DNA of 64,000 nucleotides. Source: Bacillus sp. 2B10 (GTDB taxonomy: Bacteria > Pseudomonadota > Alphaproteobacteria > Sphingomonadales > Sphingomonadaceae). The stretch covers positions 62,001 to 126,000 of the forward strand of contig RPSH01000004.1 of NCBI GenBank assembly GCA_003946805.1, read 5' to 3'. Both the position numbers and the translations under genes were made by a program. Under the pieces are notes generated by a model, which worked only from the letters and a program-made list of their open reading frames with translations, was not told where the DNA came from and ran no database searches. Shown here piece by piece: positions 42,557-51,175 of the stretch (position 1 is its first letter; every line of letters starts with the position of its first letter).

Positions 42557-43594
42557 ATGTCGTTCGTTTTCCGTGCCCCCAATGTCATCGCAGGTCGATG
42601 GCGACGCCATCGCACCACGACGATTGTCGGCGCGCTGCTCGCAATCGGCGCGGCCCCGGCCCCGGTGCCACCTCCCCCCGCCGACGTCGCCACGCTCGAA
42701 GCGCTGCGCGCGGCCGATCTGCGCCTTGGGGCGATCGGGTATCGTCTGGCGACGGCGAACGCGCCGCTGTGTAGCGAGCAATCGCCGGTGACCGGCATGA
42801 TCGTTCACGCGATCGATCAATATGCCGTGGACGAACAGCCGACCGCCCGCACCGTCTTCGGCTTCGCGACCGGGGTAGCGGTCGAGGCCGTCGTTCCGGG
42901 CAGCGCCGCCGCCCGCGCGGGGGTGCGCGCCGATGATTCGATCGTCAGCGTCAACGGCCGCCCTGTGCCGGTGGCGAAGGGGGGCGGGCATCTTGTCACG
43001 CGCGACGCCCTTGTCGCGCTGCTCGATTCGCAGCCGGCCGATCGCCCGCTGCCATTGGTGCTGCGCCGCGCGGGGCGCGATAGTGCGGTGACGATCCCGG
43101 CGTCGCCGGGGTGCAGGACGCTGTTCGAGCTGAAGGTCGGCGACGGGCTCGATGCGGTGGCCGATGGGCGGCTGGTCCAGATATCGAGCCGGTTCCTCGA
43201 TCGTTTCGCCGATCCGCAACTGGCGGTGGTCGTCGCGCACGAACTGTCGCACAACATCCTGCGTCACCATGACCGGCTGGAAGCGGCGAAGGTCAGTCGC
43301 GGGCTGCTGCGTGAACTTGGCCGGAATGGACGCATCTTCCGCTCTACCGAGGACGATGCCGATCGCCTCGGCGTACACCTGTTGCGCAATGCGGGCTGGG
43401 AGCCGGCGCTGGCGGTGGCATTCTGGAAGGGGCCGGGCGCTCGCATCGACGGCGGGATCTTCCACAGCCGGACGCATTCGTCGGCCGGACGGCGGGCGGA
43501 ATTGATCGCGGCGGAGATCGCTGCATTGCCACCGAATGCGCCGGTTCCATATCTTCCGCCGGTTCTGGCGACGCGCGATCGGCCGCTGGAATAG
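42557..43594 (+). CDS. M48-type metallopeptidase with PDZ domain
   Basis: The 345-residue protein has an N-terminal hydrophobic segment (TIVGALLAIGAAPAPVPPP) and a PDZ-like module at about 100-190 (VEAVVPGSAAARAGVRADDS). The M48 catalytic region has zinc ligands in VVVAHELSHNILRHH and the third ligand in EDDADRLGVHLL. It resembles the exported BepA/LoiP-like peptidases involved in envelope quality control, though smaller. Substrates are unknown. The ribosome site is weak. Confidence 0.85.
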   Translation: MSFVFRAPNVIAGRWRRHRTTTIVGALLAIGAAPAPVPPPPADVATLEALRAADLRLGAIGYRLATANAPLCSEQSPVTGMIVHAIDQYAVDEQPTARTVFGFATGVAVEAVVPGSAAARAGVRADDSIVSVNGRPVPVAKGGGHLVTRDALVALLDSQPADRPLPLVLRRAGRDSAVTIPASPGCRTLFELKVGDGLDAVADGRLVQISSRFLDRFADPQLAVVVAHELSHNILRHHDRLEAAKVSRGLLRELGRNGRIFRSTEDDADRLGVHLLRNAGWEPALAVAFWKGPGARIDGGIFHSRTHSSAGRRAELIAAEIAALPPNAPVPYLPPVLATRDRPLE

Positions 43595-43813
43595 CCTCGC
43601 CTGTTGATATCCGTTTGCAACAGTCATCGTATACGCTATCGCTCGAGCGTCGGAACTAAGCGAAAGTTAACCGGTTTCCGGCCAAAGACCCGTCCGGTCG
43701 CTGCTCGTCCAACCCCCGCAACGGGTGGTCGCGAAGGGTCGGATTGAGCTTGCAGGCCGCCTGCCGCTGTGCAAAAGGCGGCGTGACGTAGAGTTTTACA
43801 AGGGAGTGTAGAA

Positions 43814-44050
43814 ATGGGTTTTGCCAAGAAGATGCTGATCGCGGCCTCGGCCGTGTCGATGACCGTTGCTCCGACGATCGCCAACGCTGCGAACGCTTCG
43901 AAGCTGTCCGTTGCCCGCGCTTCGGCTTCGGCCGACAAGGGTGAGAAGCTGGCTGGCGGCGGCATCATCGTCGCTATCCTGGCAGCTGCTGCCGTCGTCG
44001 CCGGCATCGTCGTCGTCGCCGACTCGGACAGCGACTCGGACAGCAACTGA
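43814..44050 (+). CDS. Small exported or membrane protein with acidic Ser-Asp tail
   Basis: The 78-residue protein has a signal peptide (KKMLIAASAVSMTVAPTIANA), a short polar segment, a hydrophobic helix (GGGIIVAILAAAAVVAGIVVVA) and a C-terminal DSDSDSDSN. A good AGGGAG ribosome site precedes ATG 43814 and a strong intrinsic terminator follows at 44088, so it is likely an independent, well-expressed transcript. Codon choice is less GC-rich (many GCT and TCG) than in neighbours, as in highly expressed genes. I do not recognise a family function; similar small proteins occur in sphingomonads. Confidence 0.75.
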   Translation: MGFAKKMLIAASAVSMTVAPTIANAANASKLSVARASASADKGEKLAGGGIIVAILAAAAVVAGIVVVADSDSDSDSN

Positions 44051-44087
44051 TTGTTCGCGCGAGAAACCGCGCTGCGATTGGTAGAAA

Positions 44088-44114
44088 GGGCGCTCCTTCG
44101 GGGGCGCCCTTTTT
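44088..44114 (+). terminator. Intrinsic terminator with UUCG tetraloop
   Basis: The stem GGGCGCTCC / GGGGCGCCC encloses a TTCG loop and is followed by TTTTT. This is a textbook Rho-independent terminator for the small gene ending at 44050. Confidence 0.9.
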
Positions 44115-44265
44115 CGTTGAGGTGGATGTGATTCGCGGATCATGATGGCGCGCGTGGTGCCGGACTGGCTTCAGCCGTCGCAGGCCCGCTCATGCACGTC
44201 GGATCGAACCTCATTTTGCGAACGTCGGCGTCGTCCAGCGACAGCGCGCGGCAAGAGGCGGTTCA

Positions 44266-44290
44266 GGCCCCAGCCTTCGCCGGAGCGACG
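44266..44290. repeat. Single copy of the intergenic palindromic repeat
   Basis: GGCCCCAGCCTTCGCCGGAG and the following CGACG match the opposed arm of the palindromes at 19970-20055 and 32990-33050. It lies downstream of the phosphoesterase gene end. No other feature is seen between 44115 and 44329. Confidence 0.55.
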
Positions 44291-44329
44291 TCTCCGCATC
44301 ACACTATACGCGGCGGCGGGCTGGCCCGA

Positions 44330-45112
44330 TCAGTCGATGCTTGCGCCGGCCTCTTCGGGAAGCGCAGTAGTCAGGAATCGCTGCACGTCCTCGTGCAGGA
44401 CCAGCGCGGTCAGGCGGCCGCTACGATAGGCGCCGGTGTCGATCCCGATCCGGTTCGAACGGATATCGGGTTCGGCGGTGACGGTGTGGCCATGCACGAC
44501 GAAGCGTTCGAACCGCCCGCCATGGTCGAGGAATGGCGCGCGGATCCAGCGCAGGTCCGACGCCTTCTGCTCGTCCAGCGCCACGCCCGGACGAATGCCG
44601 GCATGGACCAGCGCATAGTCGCCGATCACGACCTGATCGGGGAGCGTGCGCAGGAAGTTGAGATGCGCGGTCGGGACATGGTCACGCGTCAACTGTCCGA
44701 CGCCCTTCAGGTCGGCATGTTCATAGGTCGCGGCATCGACGCCGTAGCTTAGCAGCGTTTCCCTACCGCCGGCGCGGGCAAAGATGCCGAGCGCCTGTCG
44801 CGCGCCCTCGGCAGCATGCAGCAGCAGTTCCTCATGATTGCCGCACAGGCATGTGACGTCCGCGCTGGCTGTGCACAGGGCCATGACCCGTTCCACGACG
44901 CCCCGCGAGTCCGGGCCGCGGTCGATCAGGTCGCCGAGAAACACCAGCCTGACCCGACGGTCGCCGCGATCGGGATCAGCGTCGATCTGCGTCAGCAAAT
45001 CCTCGAGACAGTCCAGCCGCCCGTGCACGTCGCCGATCGCATAGACGATTTCGCCGTCGGGGATGCGCGGAGCGGATATTGCGGGTTTGCGGAAAAGCCG
45101 GGAAAAAACCAT
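44330..45112 (-). CDS. PPP-family metallophosphoesterase (serine/threonine phosphatase-like)
   Basis: The 260-residue protein has the three PPP metal motifs: GDVHGRLDCLEDLL near residue 27, GDLIDRGPDSRGVV near 58 and GNHEELLL near 91, plus VHAGIRPG and VHGHTV. It is like bacterial PrpA/ApaH-type phosphatases with two metal ions. The substrate may be phosphoproteins or dinucleoside polyphosphates. It is divergent from galU and stands alone. Confidence 0.88.
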   Translation of the reverse strand: MVFSRLFRKPAISAPRIPDGEIVYAIGDVHGRLDCLEDLLTQIDADPDRGDRRVRLVFLGDLIDRGPDSRGVVERVMALCTASADVTCLCGNHEELLLHAAEGARQALGIFARAGGRETLLSYGVDAATYEHADLKGVGQLTRDHVPTAHLNFLRTLPDQVVIGDYALVHAGIRPGVALDEQKASDLRWIRAPFLDHGGRFERFVVHGHTVTAEPDIRSNRIGIDTGAYRSGRLTALVLHEDVQRFLTTALPEEAGASID

Positions 45113-45275
45113 GGTGCGCGACCGCGTCTAGGCGAAAGGCGCTGCACGTTCAATGAACCGGGTCGGGGGATGCACCCGGCGCGGGTCGGCGGGCGTTTCG
45201 CGGCGGCGTAATGTCGGTTTGCCAATCCGCTACCGGCGCTCTATTGCAGCGCAGCAATTTTCAGGGATGCAAGCG

Positions 45276-46142
45276 ATGACGATCAAGAAGGTTCGCAAGG
45301 CAGTCTTTCCGGTCGCCGGCCTAGGCACGCGGTTTCTTCCCGCGACCAAGTCGATGCCCAAGGAGATGCTGACCGTTGTTGACAAGCCGCTGATCCAGTA
45401 TGCGGTCGAAGAGGCGCTGGAAGCGGGGATCGAGCAGATCATCTTCGTCACCGGCCGCGGCAAGGGCGCGCTGGAGGATCATTTCGACGTTTCCTACGAA
45501 CTGGAAGCGACGATGAAGGCCCGTGGCAAGTCGATGGCCCTGATCGAGGGTATCCGGCAGAAGCCGGGCAGCCCGGTCTATGTCCGCCAGCAAGAGCCGC
45601 TGGGCCTCGGCCATGCCGTATGGTGCGCGCGCGAAATCGTGGGTGACGAGCCGTTCGCGGTGCTGCTGCCCGACGAGCTGATGGTTGGCGGATTCCTGAA
45701 GCAGATGGTCGAAGCCTATGAAAAGGTCGGCGGCAACGTCATCGGCGCGCTGGAAGTGCCCGACAGCGAGACCGACAAGTACGGCATCATCTCGCCCGGC
45801 AAGCAGGACGGCCCGCTGACCGAGGTCACCGCGCTGGTCGAAAAGCCCAAGGGCAAGGCGCCGTCGAATCTGATGATTCCCGGCCGCTACATCCTGCAGC
45901 CCGAGGTCATGCAGATCCTCGATTCGCAGGAGCCGGGTGCCGGCGGCGAGATCCAGCTGACCGACGCGATGGCCAAGCTGATCGGCAACCAGCCGTTCCA
46001 CGGCTTCACCTTCGACGGCAAGCGCTACGACTGCGGTGACAAGGCCGGCTGGGTGCAGGCGAACATCGCGCTGGCGCTGGCACGGGCCGATATCGGTCCG
46101 GCAGTGCGTGCGTTCGCGCAGGACGCGCTGGCGCAGGGCTGA
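45276..46142 (+). CDS. galU: UTP-glucose-1-phosphate uridylyltransferase
   Basis: The 288-residue protein makes UDP-glucose from UTP and glucose-1-phosphate for exopolysaccharide and lipid sugars. The nucleotide-binding signature is VFPVAGLGTRFLPATKSMPK, followed by LTVVDKPLIQYAVEEAL. LGLGHAVWCAREIVGD and EKPKG near the middle are also typical. The ATG at 45276 has AGGG nine bases upstream; ATG 45267 is the alternative. It works with the phosphoglucomutase at 56949 in the same window. Confidence 0.95.
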   Translation: MTIKKVRKAVFPVAGLGTRFLPATKSMPKEMLTVVDKPLIQYAVEEALEAGIEQIIFVTGRGKGALEDHFDVSYELEATMKARGKSMALIEGIRQKPGSPVYVRQQEPLGLGHAVWCAREIVGDEPFAVLLPDELMVGGFLKQMVEAYEKVGGNVIGALEVPDSETDKYGIISPGKQDGPLTEVTALVEKPKGKAPSNLMIPGRYILQPEVMQILDSQEPGAGGEIQLTDAMAKLIGNQPFHGFTFDGKRYDCGDKAGWVQANIALALARADIGPAVRAFAQDALAQG

Positions 46143-46149
46143 ACGGGCA

Positions 46150-46174
46150 GGGCGGGGGCGTTCCGCTCCCGCCC
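46150..46174. terminator. Hairpin between convergent galU and DsrE-like genes
   Basis: GGGCGGGGGCG and CGCTCCCGCCC form an 11-base stem with a three-base loop directly after the galU stop and before the DsrE-like stop. No clear T-tract is present on either strand, so termination strength is uncertain. Confidence 0.5.
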
Positions 46175-46175
46175 G

Positions 46176-46520
46176 CTACAGCGTGACCAGCCGGTCGTCG
46201 CTGAGCGTAGCCAGCAGGTCGATCATGCCGCCGGCCTCGACCCCGGCGGCATCGGCCGACAGGCCGGCGAGCGCGAGACCGGTCTGGCACGCGATCAATG
46301 CGACGCCGCTGTCGATGGCGATGGCGCGCAATTCGCCGAGCATCGGCAGGCCGGCCGGAACCCGCATGTCTTGTGCCGAAAGCAGCGTCACGGCGCCTTC
46401 ATGCAGATAAACCCGTGTCGGCGCGCCCAACGCGGCGGCGGCGGCGGCCATGGTCAAGGCGGTGCGGAAGCGGTTGGGGTCGGGGTTTGTGATGAGGATC
46501 GTCAACCCGCGCATCGGCAT
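46176..46520 (-). CDS. DsrE-like family small protein
   Basis: The 114-residue protein has the DsrE/DsrF-like fold pattern: LTILITNPDPNRFRTALTMA, then GAPTRVYLHEGAVTLL and a Cys in VALIACQTGLALAG. Members bind or relay sulfur, but many are uncharacterised. Its start overlaps the end of the ThiF/MoeB-like gene by 19 bases, suggesting a shared role in sulfur transfer. The single cysteine (about residue 79) could carry sulfur. Confidence 0.75.
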   Translation of the reverse strand: MPMRGLTILITNPDPNRFRTALTMAAAAAALGAPTRVYLHEGAVTLLSAQDMRVPAGLPMLGELRAIAIDSGVALIACQTGLALAGLSADAAGVEAGGMIDLLATLSDDRLVTL

Positions 46521-47251
46521 CCGGGATCCTTTGGCAGGGCCAGCGTGCGGAAGCGGAAGGCGAGCAGGTCGGCGACCAGCATCCGTCCTGCCGGATCGTC
46601 ACCGAAACCGACGATGGCGCGCATCGCCTCCAGCGCCGCCATGCTGCCGATGATCCCGGTCAGCGCGCCCAGCACGCCCTGATCGGCGCAGCTGGCATCG
46701 GCACGCGCGGGATCGTCGCCGACGAAGCAGCGATAGCAGGGCAGATGCGCCTCCCACCCCCGGAACACGCCCAGCTGCCCCTCGAACTGGCCGACCGCCG
46801 CCGACACCAGCGGGACGCGCGCGGCGATCGCGGCATCGGCGACCGCCAGGCGCGTCGCGAAATTGTCGCAGCCGTCGACCACGACATCGGCACCGGCCAG
46901 CAGGTCGGCGGCGTTGCCGGCATCGATGCGCAGCGCATGCGGCTCGACGGTGACGAACGGGTTGATCCGCGCCAGCGCCGCTGCTGCTGCCGCGACCTTC
47001 GCCGTGCCGATATCGGTATCGGCGAACAAGGTCTGGCGTTGCAGGTTGCTGGCATCGACCCGGTCGTCGTCGATCACGACCAGCGTGCCCACCCCGGCCG
47101 CCGCCAGATATTGCAGCGCTGGCGATCCGATGCCGCCCGCGCCGATCACGACGACACGGGCCGCCTTGAGCGCGGCCTGGCCCGCCCCGCCGACCTCGCG
47201 CAGGACGAGGTGGCGGGCGTAGCGGTCGAGTTCGGCATCGGAGAAATTCAT
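46502..47251 (-). CDS. ThiF/MoeB-family adenylyltransferase (HesA-like)
   Basis: The 249-residue protein has the E1-like nucleotide fold (VVVIGAGGIGSPALQYLAAA), the ATP-contact region DDDRVDASNLQRQTLF and a conserved DGCDNFATR. Zinc-type cysteines appear in CYRC and near the C-terminus CRC. Such enzymes adenylate the C-terminus of ThiS or MoaD so it can accept sulfur for thiamine or molybdopterin synthesis; which partner is used here is unclear. It overlaps a hypothetical gene upstream by ATGA and the DsrE-like gene downstream. Confidence 0.9.
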   Translation of the reverse strand: MNFSDAELDRYARHLVLREVGGAGQAALKAARVVVIGAGGIGSPALQYLAAAGVGTLVVIDDDRVDASNLQRQTLFADTDIGTAKVAAAAAALARINPFVTVEPHALRIDAGNAADLLAGADVVVDGCDNFATRLAVADAAIAARVPLVSAAVGQFEGQLGVFRGWEAHLPCYRCFVGDDPARADASCADQGVLGALTGIIGSMAALEAMRAIVGFGDDPAGRMLVADLLAFRFRTLALPKDPGCRCAG

Positions 47252-47682
47252 TCGACCCAGTCGAACAGCAGCACCGCGCGATACCAGTTGCCGGCATTGA
47301 CGAAGCGCGGGACCAGGTTGCCGCGGGCATAGCTGACGACCAGCCCCGCGGCATATTGTTCGACCGTCGGACACCGGATCGCGCGCGGGATGGTGGCGCG
47401 CACGACATGGTCCTCGCCGATCAGCACGGCGACGTCGACGCGCAGCTGGTTGTTGCCGGCGACCGGGATCGGCCGGGGGCATCCCGCGCGCTTCATTTCG
47501 GCAAGGACGAACGCGGTCATCTGCGCGGTCGGGCGCGGGGTGCGGCGATAGGGGAGCGGCGGCAACGCGTCCCAGTCGATCGGCGATCGCACGACCGGGG
47601 CAGCCTGCGCATCGGCGGGCGGGGCCGGCGGCGTAACCTGCGACACCTGAAGGCCGAGTCCGAGCAGCACGAGCGCGGTCAT
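47248..47682 (-). CDS. Hypothetical exported protein
   Basis: The 144-residue protein has a short hydrophobic N-terminus ([16 protein letters not shown]), a Pro-rich linker and a compact domain with two cysteines (AGCPRPIP and AIRCPTVEQ) that may form a disulfide. I recognise no family. It lies in a chain of overlapping genes (dut, this, ThiF-like, DsrE-like), so it is probably translated from the same message. Confidence 0.7.
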   Translation of the reverse strand: MTALVLLGLGLQVSQVTPPAPPADAQAAPVVRSPIDWDALPPLPYRRTPRPTAQMTAFVLAEMKRAGCPRPIPVAGNNQLRVDVAVLIGEDHVVRATIPRAIRCPTVEQYAAGLVVSYARGNLVPRFVNAGNWYRAVLLFDWVE

Positions 47683-48116
47683 CGTCCGGTCGACCCGAAG
47701 CCGCCCGCGCCGCGCGCGGTGTCGTCCAGCGCCTCGACCTCGTCCAGCGTCGCGCGCAGGACCGGGGCGGGGACGAGCTGCGCGATCCGTTCGCCGCGGA
47801 CGACGCGGAACGGTTCCTGCCCGAGATTGGCGAGGATCACCTTCACCTCGCCGCGATAGTCGCTGTCGATGGTGCCGGGCGTGTTGAGACAGGTGATGCC
47901 GTGTTTGAGCGCCAGTCCCGAACGGGGGCGGACCTGCACCTCGTAGCCTTCGGGAATCGCCATGGCGAAGCCGGTGGCGACGGCGTGTCGTGCGCCGGGC
48001 GCCAGTTCGACATCCTCGGCCGCGACGACGTCCATCCCCGCCGCGCCGGGGGTGGCATAGACCGGGAGCGGCAGGCCGGCACCATGTGGCAGGCGGAGGA
48101 GGCGGAGCGCGATCAC
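47679..48116 (-). CDS. dut: dUTP diphosphatase
   Basis: The 145-residue protein has all five dUTPase motifs: [43 protein letters not shown] and the C-terminal [11 protein letters not shown]. It hydrolyses dUTP to dUMP, protecting DNA from uracil and feeding thymidylate synthesis, and acts as a trimer. The GTG start overlaps the TGA of the upstream alpha/beta-hydrolase gene. The stop overlaps the next ATG. Confidence 0.95.
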   Translation of the reverse strand: MIALRLLRLPHGAGLPLPVYATPGAAGMDVVAAEDVELAPGARHAVATGFAMAIPEGYEVQVRPRSGLALKHGITCLNTPGTIDSDYRGEVKVILANLGQEPFRVVRGERIAQLVPAPVLRATLDEVEALDDTARGAGGFGSTGR

Positions 48117-48919
48117 GGCGTCACCTTCGCAGTCTGCCGCGACATGCCTGCCGGATCGGCGGACATGCGTCGCACGGCATCGACGAGGTCGGGATCGCGC
48201 AGCAGGTCGTGGCCGCGCCCCGGCAGCACGCGATAGTCGGTGGCGATGCCGCGCAGCGCCAGCGCCTCGGCATAGGCGCGCGAGAAGCGCTGCGGCGTAT
48301 CGGTATCGTTCGATCCGACCAGCAGCGCGACCCGGGTCGCGGGCGCCACGCCGCCGACCGTCATCAACGGGTCGAAGCTGGCGACCGGGGTCGCGAAGCC
48401 GCCATGCCCCTGCTTCGCGCGATATCTGCGCCATTCGGGCAGCATGCACGGGCACCCGGCCAGCACGACGCCGTCGACCAGTCCGGGGCGGAGGCCGGTC
48501 AGCGCCGCCGCCATCGCCGCGCCGCCCGACTGCCCGACGAGGATCGTGCGCGCCTGCGGATAGCGGGCGCGCCACCGGGCGATGGTGTCGGCGACCGCAG
48601 CGATCCGTTCGGGCGTGTAGCTGTCGCCGCCGATCCCGCCGCGCATTCCCGGCGAACTGTTGCCCGCCACATCGCGATAGCCCGGGCGCAGCAGCGCCAC
48701 CGCCCGCGCATGGGGAATGGCATCGGCGATGCCGTGCGCCGCATCCGCGAACGCGGCGGGCACGTCGCCATCGCCATCGGCATGCAGCACCAGCACCAGC
48801 GTCCGCACGTCGCGTGCCGAATCGGGGCCGAAACTCTGCGCCGACAAGGAAGACGGCGACGATCCGTGCGTCGCGCAGCCGGCCGCGCCGAGGAGGAGCA
48901 GGACGCTAAGCCAGCGCAT
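48113..48919 (-). CDS. Alpha/beta-hydrolase-like lipoprotein
   Basis: The 268-residue protein has a lipoprotein signal ([15 protein letters not shown], with Cys at about residue 15). An alpha/beta-hydrolase fold follows with a nucleophile elbow ([11 protein letters not shown]), an acid in the C-terminal half and a His in [10 protein letters not shown] substrate is not evident. It would sit in the envelope. It overlaps coaBC at its start and dut at its end, so it is part of the same overlapping string. Confidence 0.8.
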   Translation of the reverse strand: MRWLSVLLLLGAAGCATHGSSPSSLSAQSFGPDSARDVRTLVLVLHADGDGDVPAAFADAAHGIADAIPHARAVALLRPGYRDVAGNSSPGMRGGIGGDSYTPERIAAVADTIARWRARYPQARTILVGQSGGAAMAAALTGLRPGLVDGVVLAGCPCMLPEWRRYRAKQGHGGFATPVASFDPLMTVGGVAPATRVALLVGSNDTDTPQRFSRAYAEALALRGIATDYRVLPGRGHDLLRDPDLVDAVRRMSADPAGMSRQTAKVTP

Positions 48920-50084
48920 CGGCGATCCGATCGGCAAGGCGGGCGGCGACGTCCCCCTTGGGCGCATCGGCCCACGGTTCGATGCCGTCGGCGGTGACGA
49001 GGTGGACGGCGTTGCGATCACCGCCCATGACGTCGCCCGACACGTCGTTGGCGACGATCCAGTCGGCGTTCTTGGCGGTCCGCTTCGCGGTGGCATGGGC
49101 CAGCACGTCGTCGGTTTCGGCGGCGAAGCCGACCAGCAGCCGCGGGCGGCGCGGGGATCGGCCGAGCATCGCGAGGATGTCGGGATTGGGTTGCAGCGTC
49201 AGCACGGGCGGGCCGTCGCCCTTCTTCAGCTTGGACGCAGCCGCCTCGACATGCCAGTCGGCGACCGCGGCGACCATGATCGCGGCATCGGCCGGCAGCG
49301 CCTGCGCGACGGCATTGGCCATGTCGCGCGCCGATTCGACGTCGATGCGCGTGACCCCGGACGGCGTCGGCAGGTTTACCGGCCCGGCGACCAGCGTCAC
49401 CCGTGCCCCGCGGGCGGCACAGGCCGCCGCGATCGCGAACCCCTGCTTCCCCGACGATCGGTTGGCGAGATAGCGCACCGGGTCGATCGGCTCATGCGTC
49501 GGCCCGGCGGTGACGAGGATGCGCCGTCCGGCCAGCGATTGCGGCGCGGCCGGGGCGGTCATCGCGCCGATCGCGGCGACGATCGCCACCGGTTCGGGCA
49601 GGCGGCCGGGGCCGAATTCGCCACACGCCATCGCGCCGTCGTCCGGTTCCATCACGGTCACGCCATCGCCGCGCAGCGTCGCCACGTTGCGGGTGGTGGC
49701 GGCATGCTGCCACATGCGCACGTTCATCGCCGGCACCGCCAGTACCGGCTTGTCGGTGGCGAGCAGCAGCGTGGTGGCAAGGTCGTCGGCGACACCCGCC
49801 GCCATGCGCGCCAGCAGGTCGGCGGTGGCGGGGGCGACGACGACCAGATCGGCCTGACGGCTGAGCTGGATATGGCCCATCTCCGCTTCGTCCTTCAGGT
49901 CCCACAGGCTGGTATGAACCGGCTGTTCGGACAGGGCGGCCAGCGTCATCGGCGTCACGAACTGCGCACCGCCATCGGTCAGGACGCAGCGGACGCTGTG
50001 CCCGGCCCCGCGCAGCAGGCGGATCAGCTCGCACGCCTTGTACGCGGCGATGCCCCCACCGACGATCAGCAAGATGCGTGTCAT
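48906..50084 (-). CDS. coaBC: Bifunctional phosphopantothenoylcysteine decarboxylase/synthase
   Basis: The 392-residue protein joins an FMN-dependent CoaC domain (ILLIVGGGIAAYKACELIRL; CoaC motif VPAMNVRMWQH) and a CoaB synthetase domain (RRILVTAGPTHEPIDPVRYL; ANRSSGKQGFAIA; KLKKG). It converts 4'-phosphopantothenate to 4'-phosphopantetheine in CoA synthesis. Length is normal. It lies between a membrane protein gene (ATGA overlap) and the hydrolase gene. Confidence 0.95.
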   Translation of the reverse strand: MTRILLIVGGGIAAYKACELIRLLRGAGHSVRCVLTDGGAQFVTPMTLAALSEQPVHTSLWDLKDEAEMGHIQLSRQADLVVVAPATADLLARMAAGVADDLATTLLLATDKPVLAVPAMNVRMWQHAATTRNVATLRGDGVTVMEPDDGAMACGEFGPGRLPEPVAIVAAIGAMTAPAAPQSLAGRRILVTAGPTHEPIDPVRYLANRSSGKQGFAIAAACAARGARVTLVAGPVNLPTPSGVTRIDVESARDMANAVAQALPADAAIMVAAVADWHVEAAASKLKKGDGPPVLTLQPNPDILAMLGRSPRRPRLLVGFAAETDDVLAHATAKRTAKNADWIVANDVSGDVMGGDRNAVHLVTADGIEPWADAPKGDVAARLADRIADALA

Positions 50085-51175
50085 CGCGTGATCCTCTGCA
50101 CCCGAACGCGCCGTCTGTCGAGCAACGTCCGCGTCAGGTCGCGGGCGGCATCGGGCAGGAAGGCGATGCCGACCAGATAGGCAGGGGCGGCGGCCAACAC
50201 CCAGTAGAAGGTGTCGGTCCGTGCGAACAACGCGATCGCCGCGGCATAGCCGCCGAACACCAGCGCCGCGCGCAGCCCCAGTGGCCCCGGCGCCGCGCTC
50301 CAGCCGACCAGTGCCAGCATCGCCAGCGGCGCGCCGAGCCACCATGGCAGCAGCGTCAGCGCGGTCGAGCGCGCCATGGCGGAGGCGAACAGCCCCGGCC
50401 CGTGCAGGCCGCTCCATCCCGGCGACACCGCGTCGAGCGGCCCGGCGATCATCCCGACCGCGCGCGCATGGAGCGACAGCAGCGCGACGAACACCAGCAG
50501 CGCCGCGACCCATGCCAGCGCCTCGCGCCGCCGCCCCTCGACCAGCGCCATCGCCAGCATCGCCAGCGCAAAGAGCGCTGCGGTCTCGCGGATCAGCATC
50601 GCGCACAGTGCGATCGCCACCGCTTCGATCCAGCGGTCGTCGCGCCGGATCGCCAGCGACAGGGCGATCAGCAACCCGGCCCACAGGTCGTGGAAGTGCA
50701 CCAGCGACGGCTGGACGAACGCGACCATGCCGCCCGCCAGCAGGAACAGCGCGGTGATGCGCGGGGCGCCCCGCGCGAACCATTCGCCGATCCGCCGGGT
50801 CCAGGCGAGGCCGGTGGCGATGGCGAGCAGCACCAGCGCGCCGATCGACACGGCGTCGGGCAACGCCGCCTGTACCACCGCCAGCGTCGGCAGGCGGACG
50901 GCGGGGAAGGGGCGCAGCGGATAGCCGCCCGCGCGCAACTCCTGTGCGGCAACACTGTAATAGTCGCCACCGGCGCGCAGGCCATCGACCACTGCGCCGT
51001 ACAGCCCGAGATCGGTCTGCCCGCTGCCGCGCACGCCACTGTCCTCGCCCGGCTGGACCCATGCCGATCCCAGCAGCAGCGCGAACAGGATCGCGAGCGC
51101 GATGGCGATCGCCGGACGCAATGTCGCGAACCGGCTGGACGACGACAGCCATATCGGCGGCCGCGCGCGGATCAT
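50081..51175 (-). CDS. Polytopic membrane protein of unknown function
   Basis: The 364-residue protein has about 8-10 hydrophobic helices, starting with IAIALAILFALLLGSAWVQP and ending with YWVLAAAPAYLVGIAFLP. The layout, with a soluble loop after helix 1 (residues about 45-95), recalls lipid-linked glycosyltransferase (GT-C/DUF2029-like) membrane proteins, but no catalytic motif is certain. It overlaps ubiB (ATGA) and coaBC (ATGA), so it is co-translated with them. Confidence 0.75.
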   Translation of the reverse strand: MIRARPPIWLSSSSRFATLRPAIAIALAILFALLLGSAWVQPGEDSGVRGSGQTDLGLYGAVVDGLRAGGDYYSVAAQELRAGGYPLRPFPAVRLPTLAVVQAALPDAVSIGALVLLAIATGLAWTRRIGEWFARGAPRITALFLLAGGMVAFVQPSLVHFHDLWAGLLIALSLAIRRDDRWIEAVAIALCAMLIRETAALFALAMLAMALVEGRRREALAWVAALLVFVALLSLHARAVGMIAGPLDAVSPGWSGLHGPGLFASAMARSTALTLLPWWLGAPLAMLALVGWSAAPGPLGLRAALVFGGYAAAIALFARTDTFYWVLAAAPAYLVGIAFLPDAARDLTRTLLDRRRVRVQRITR

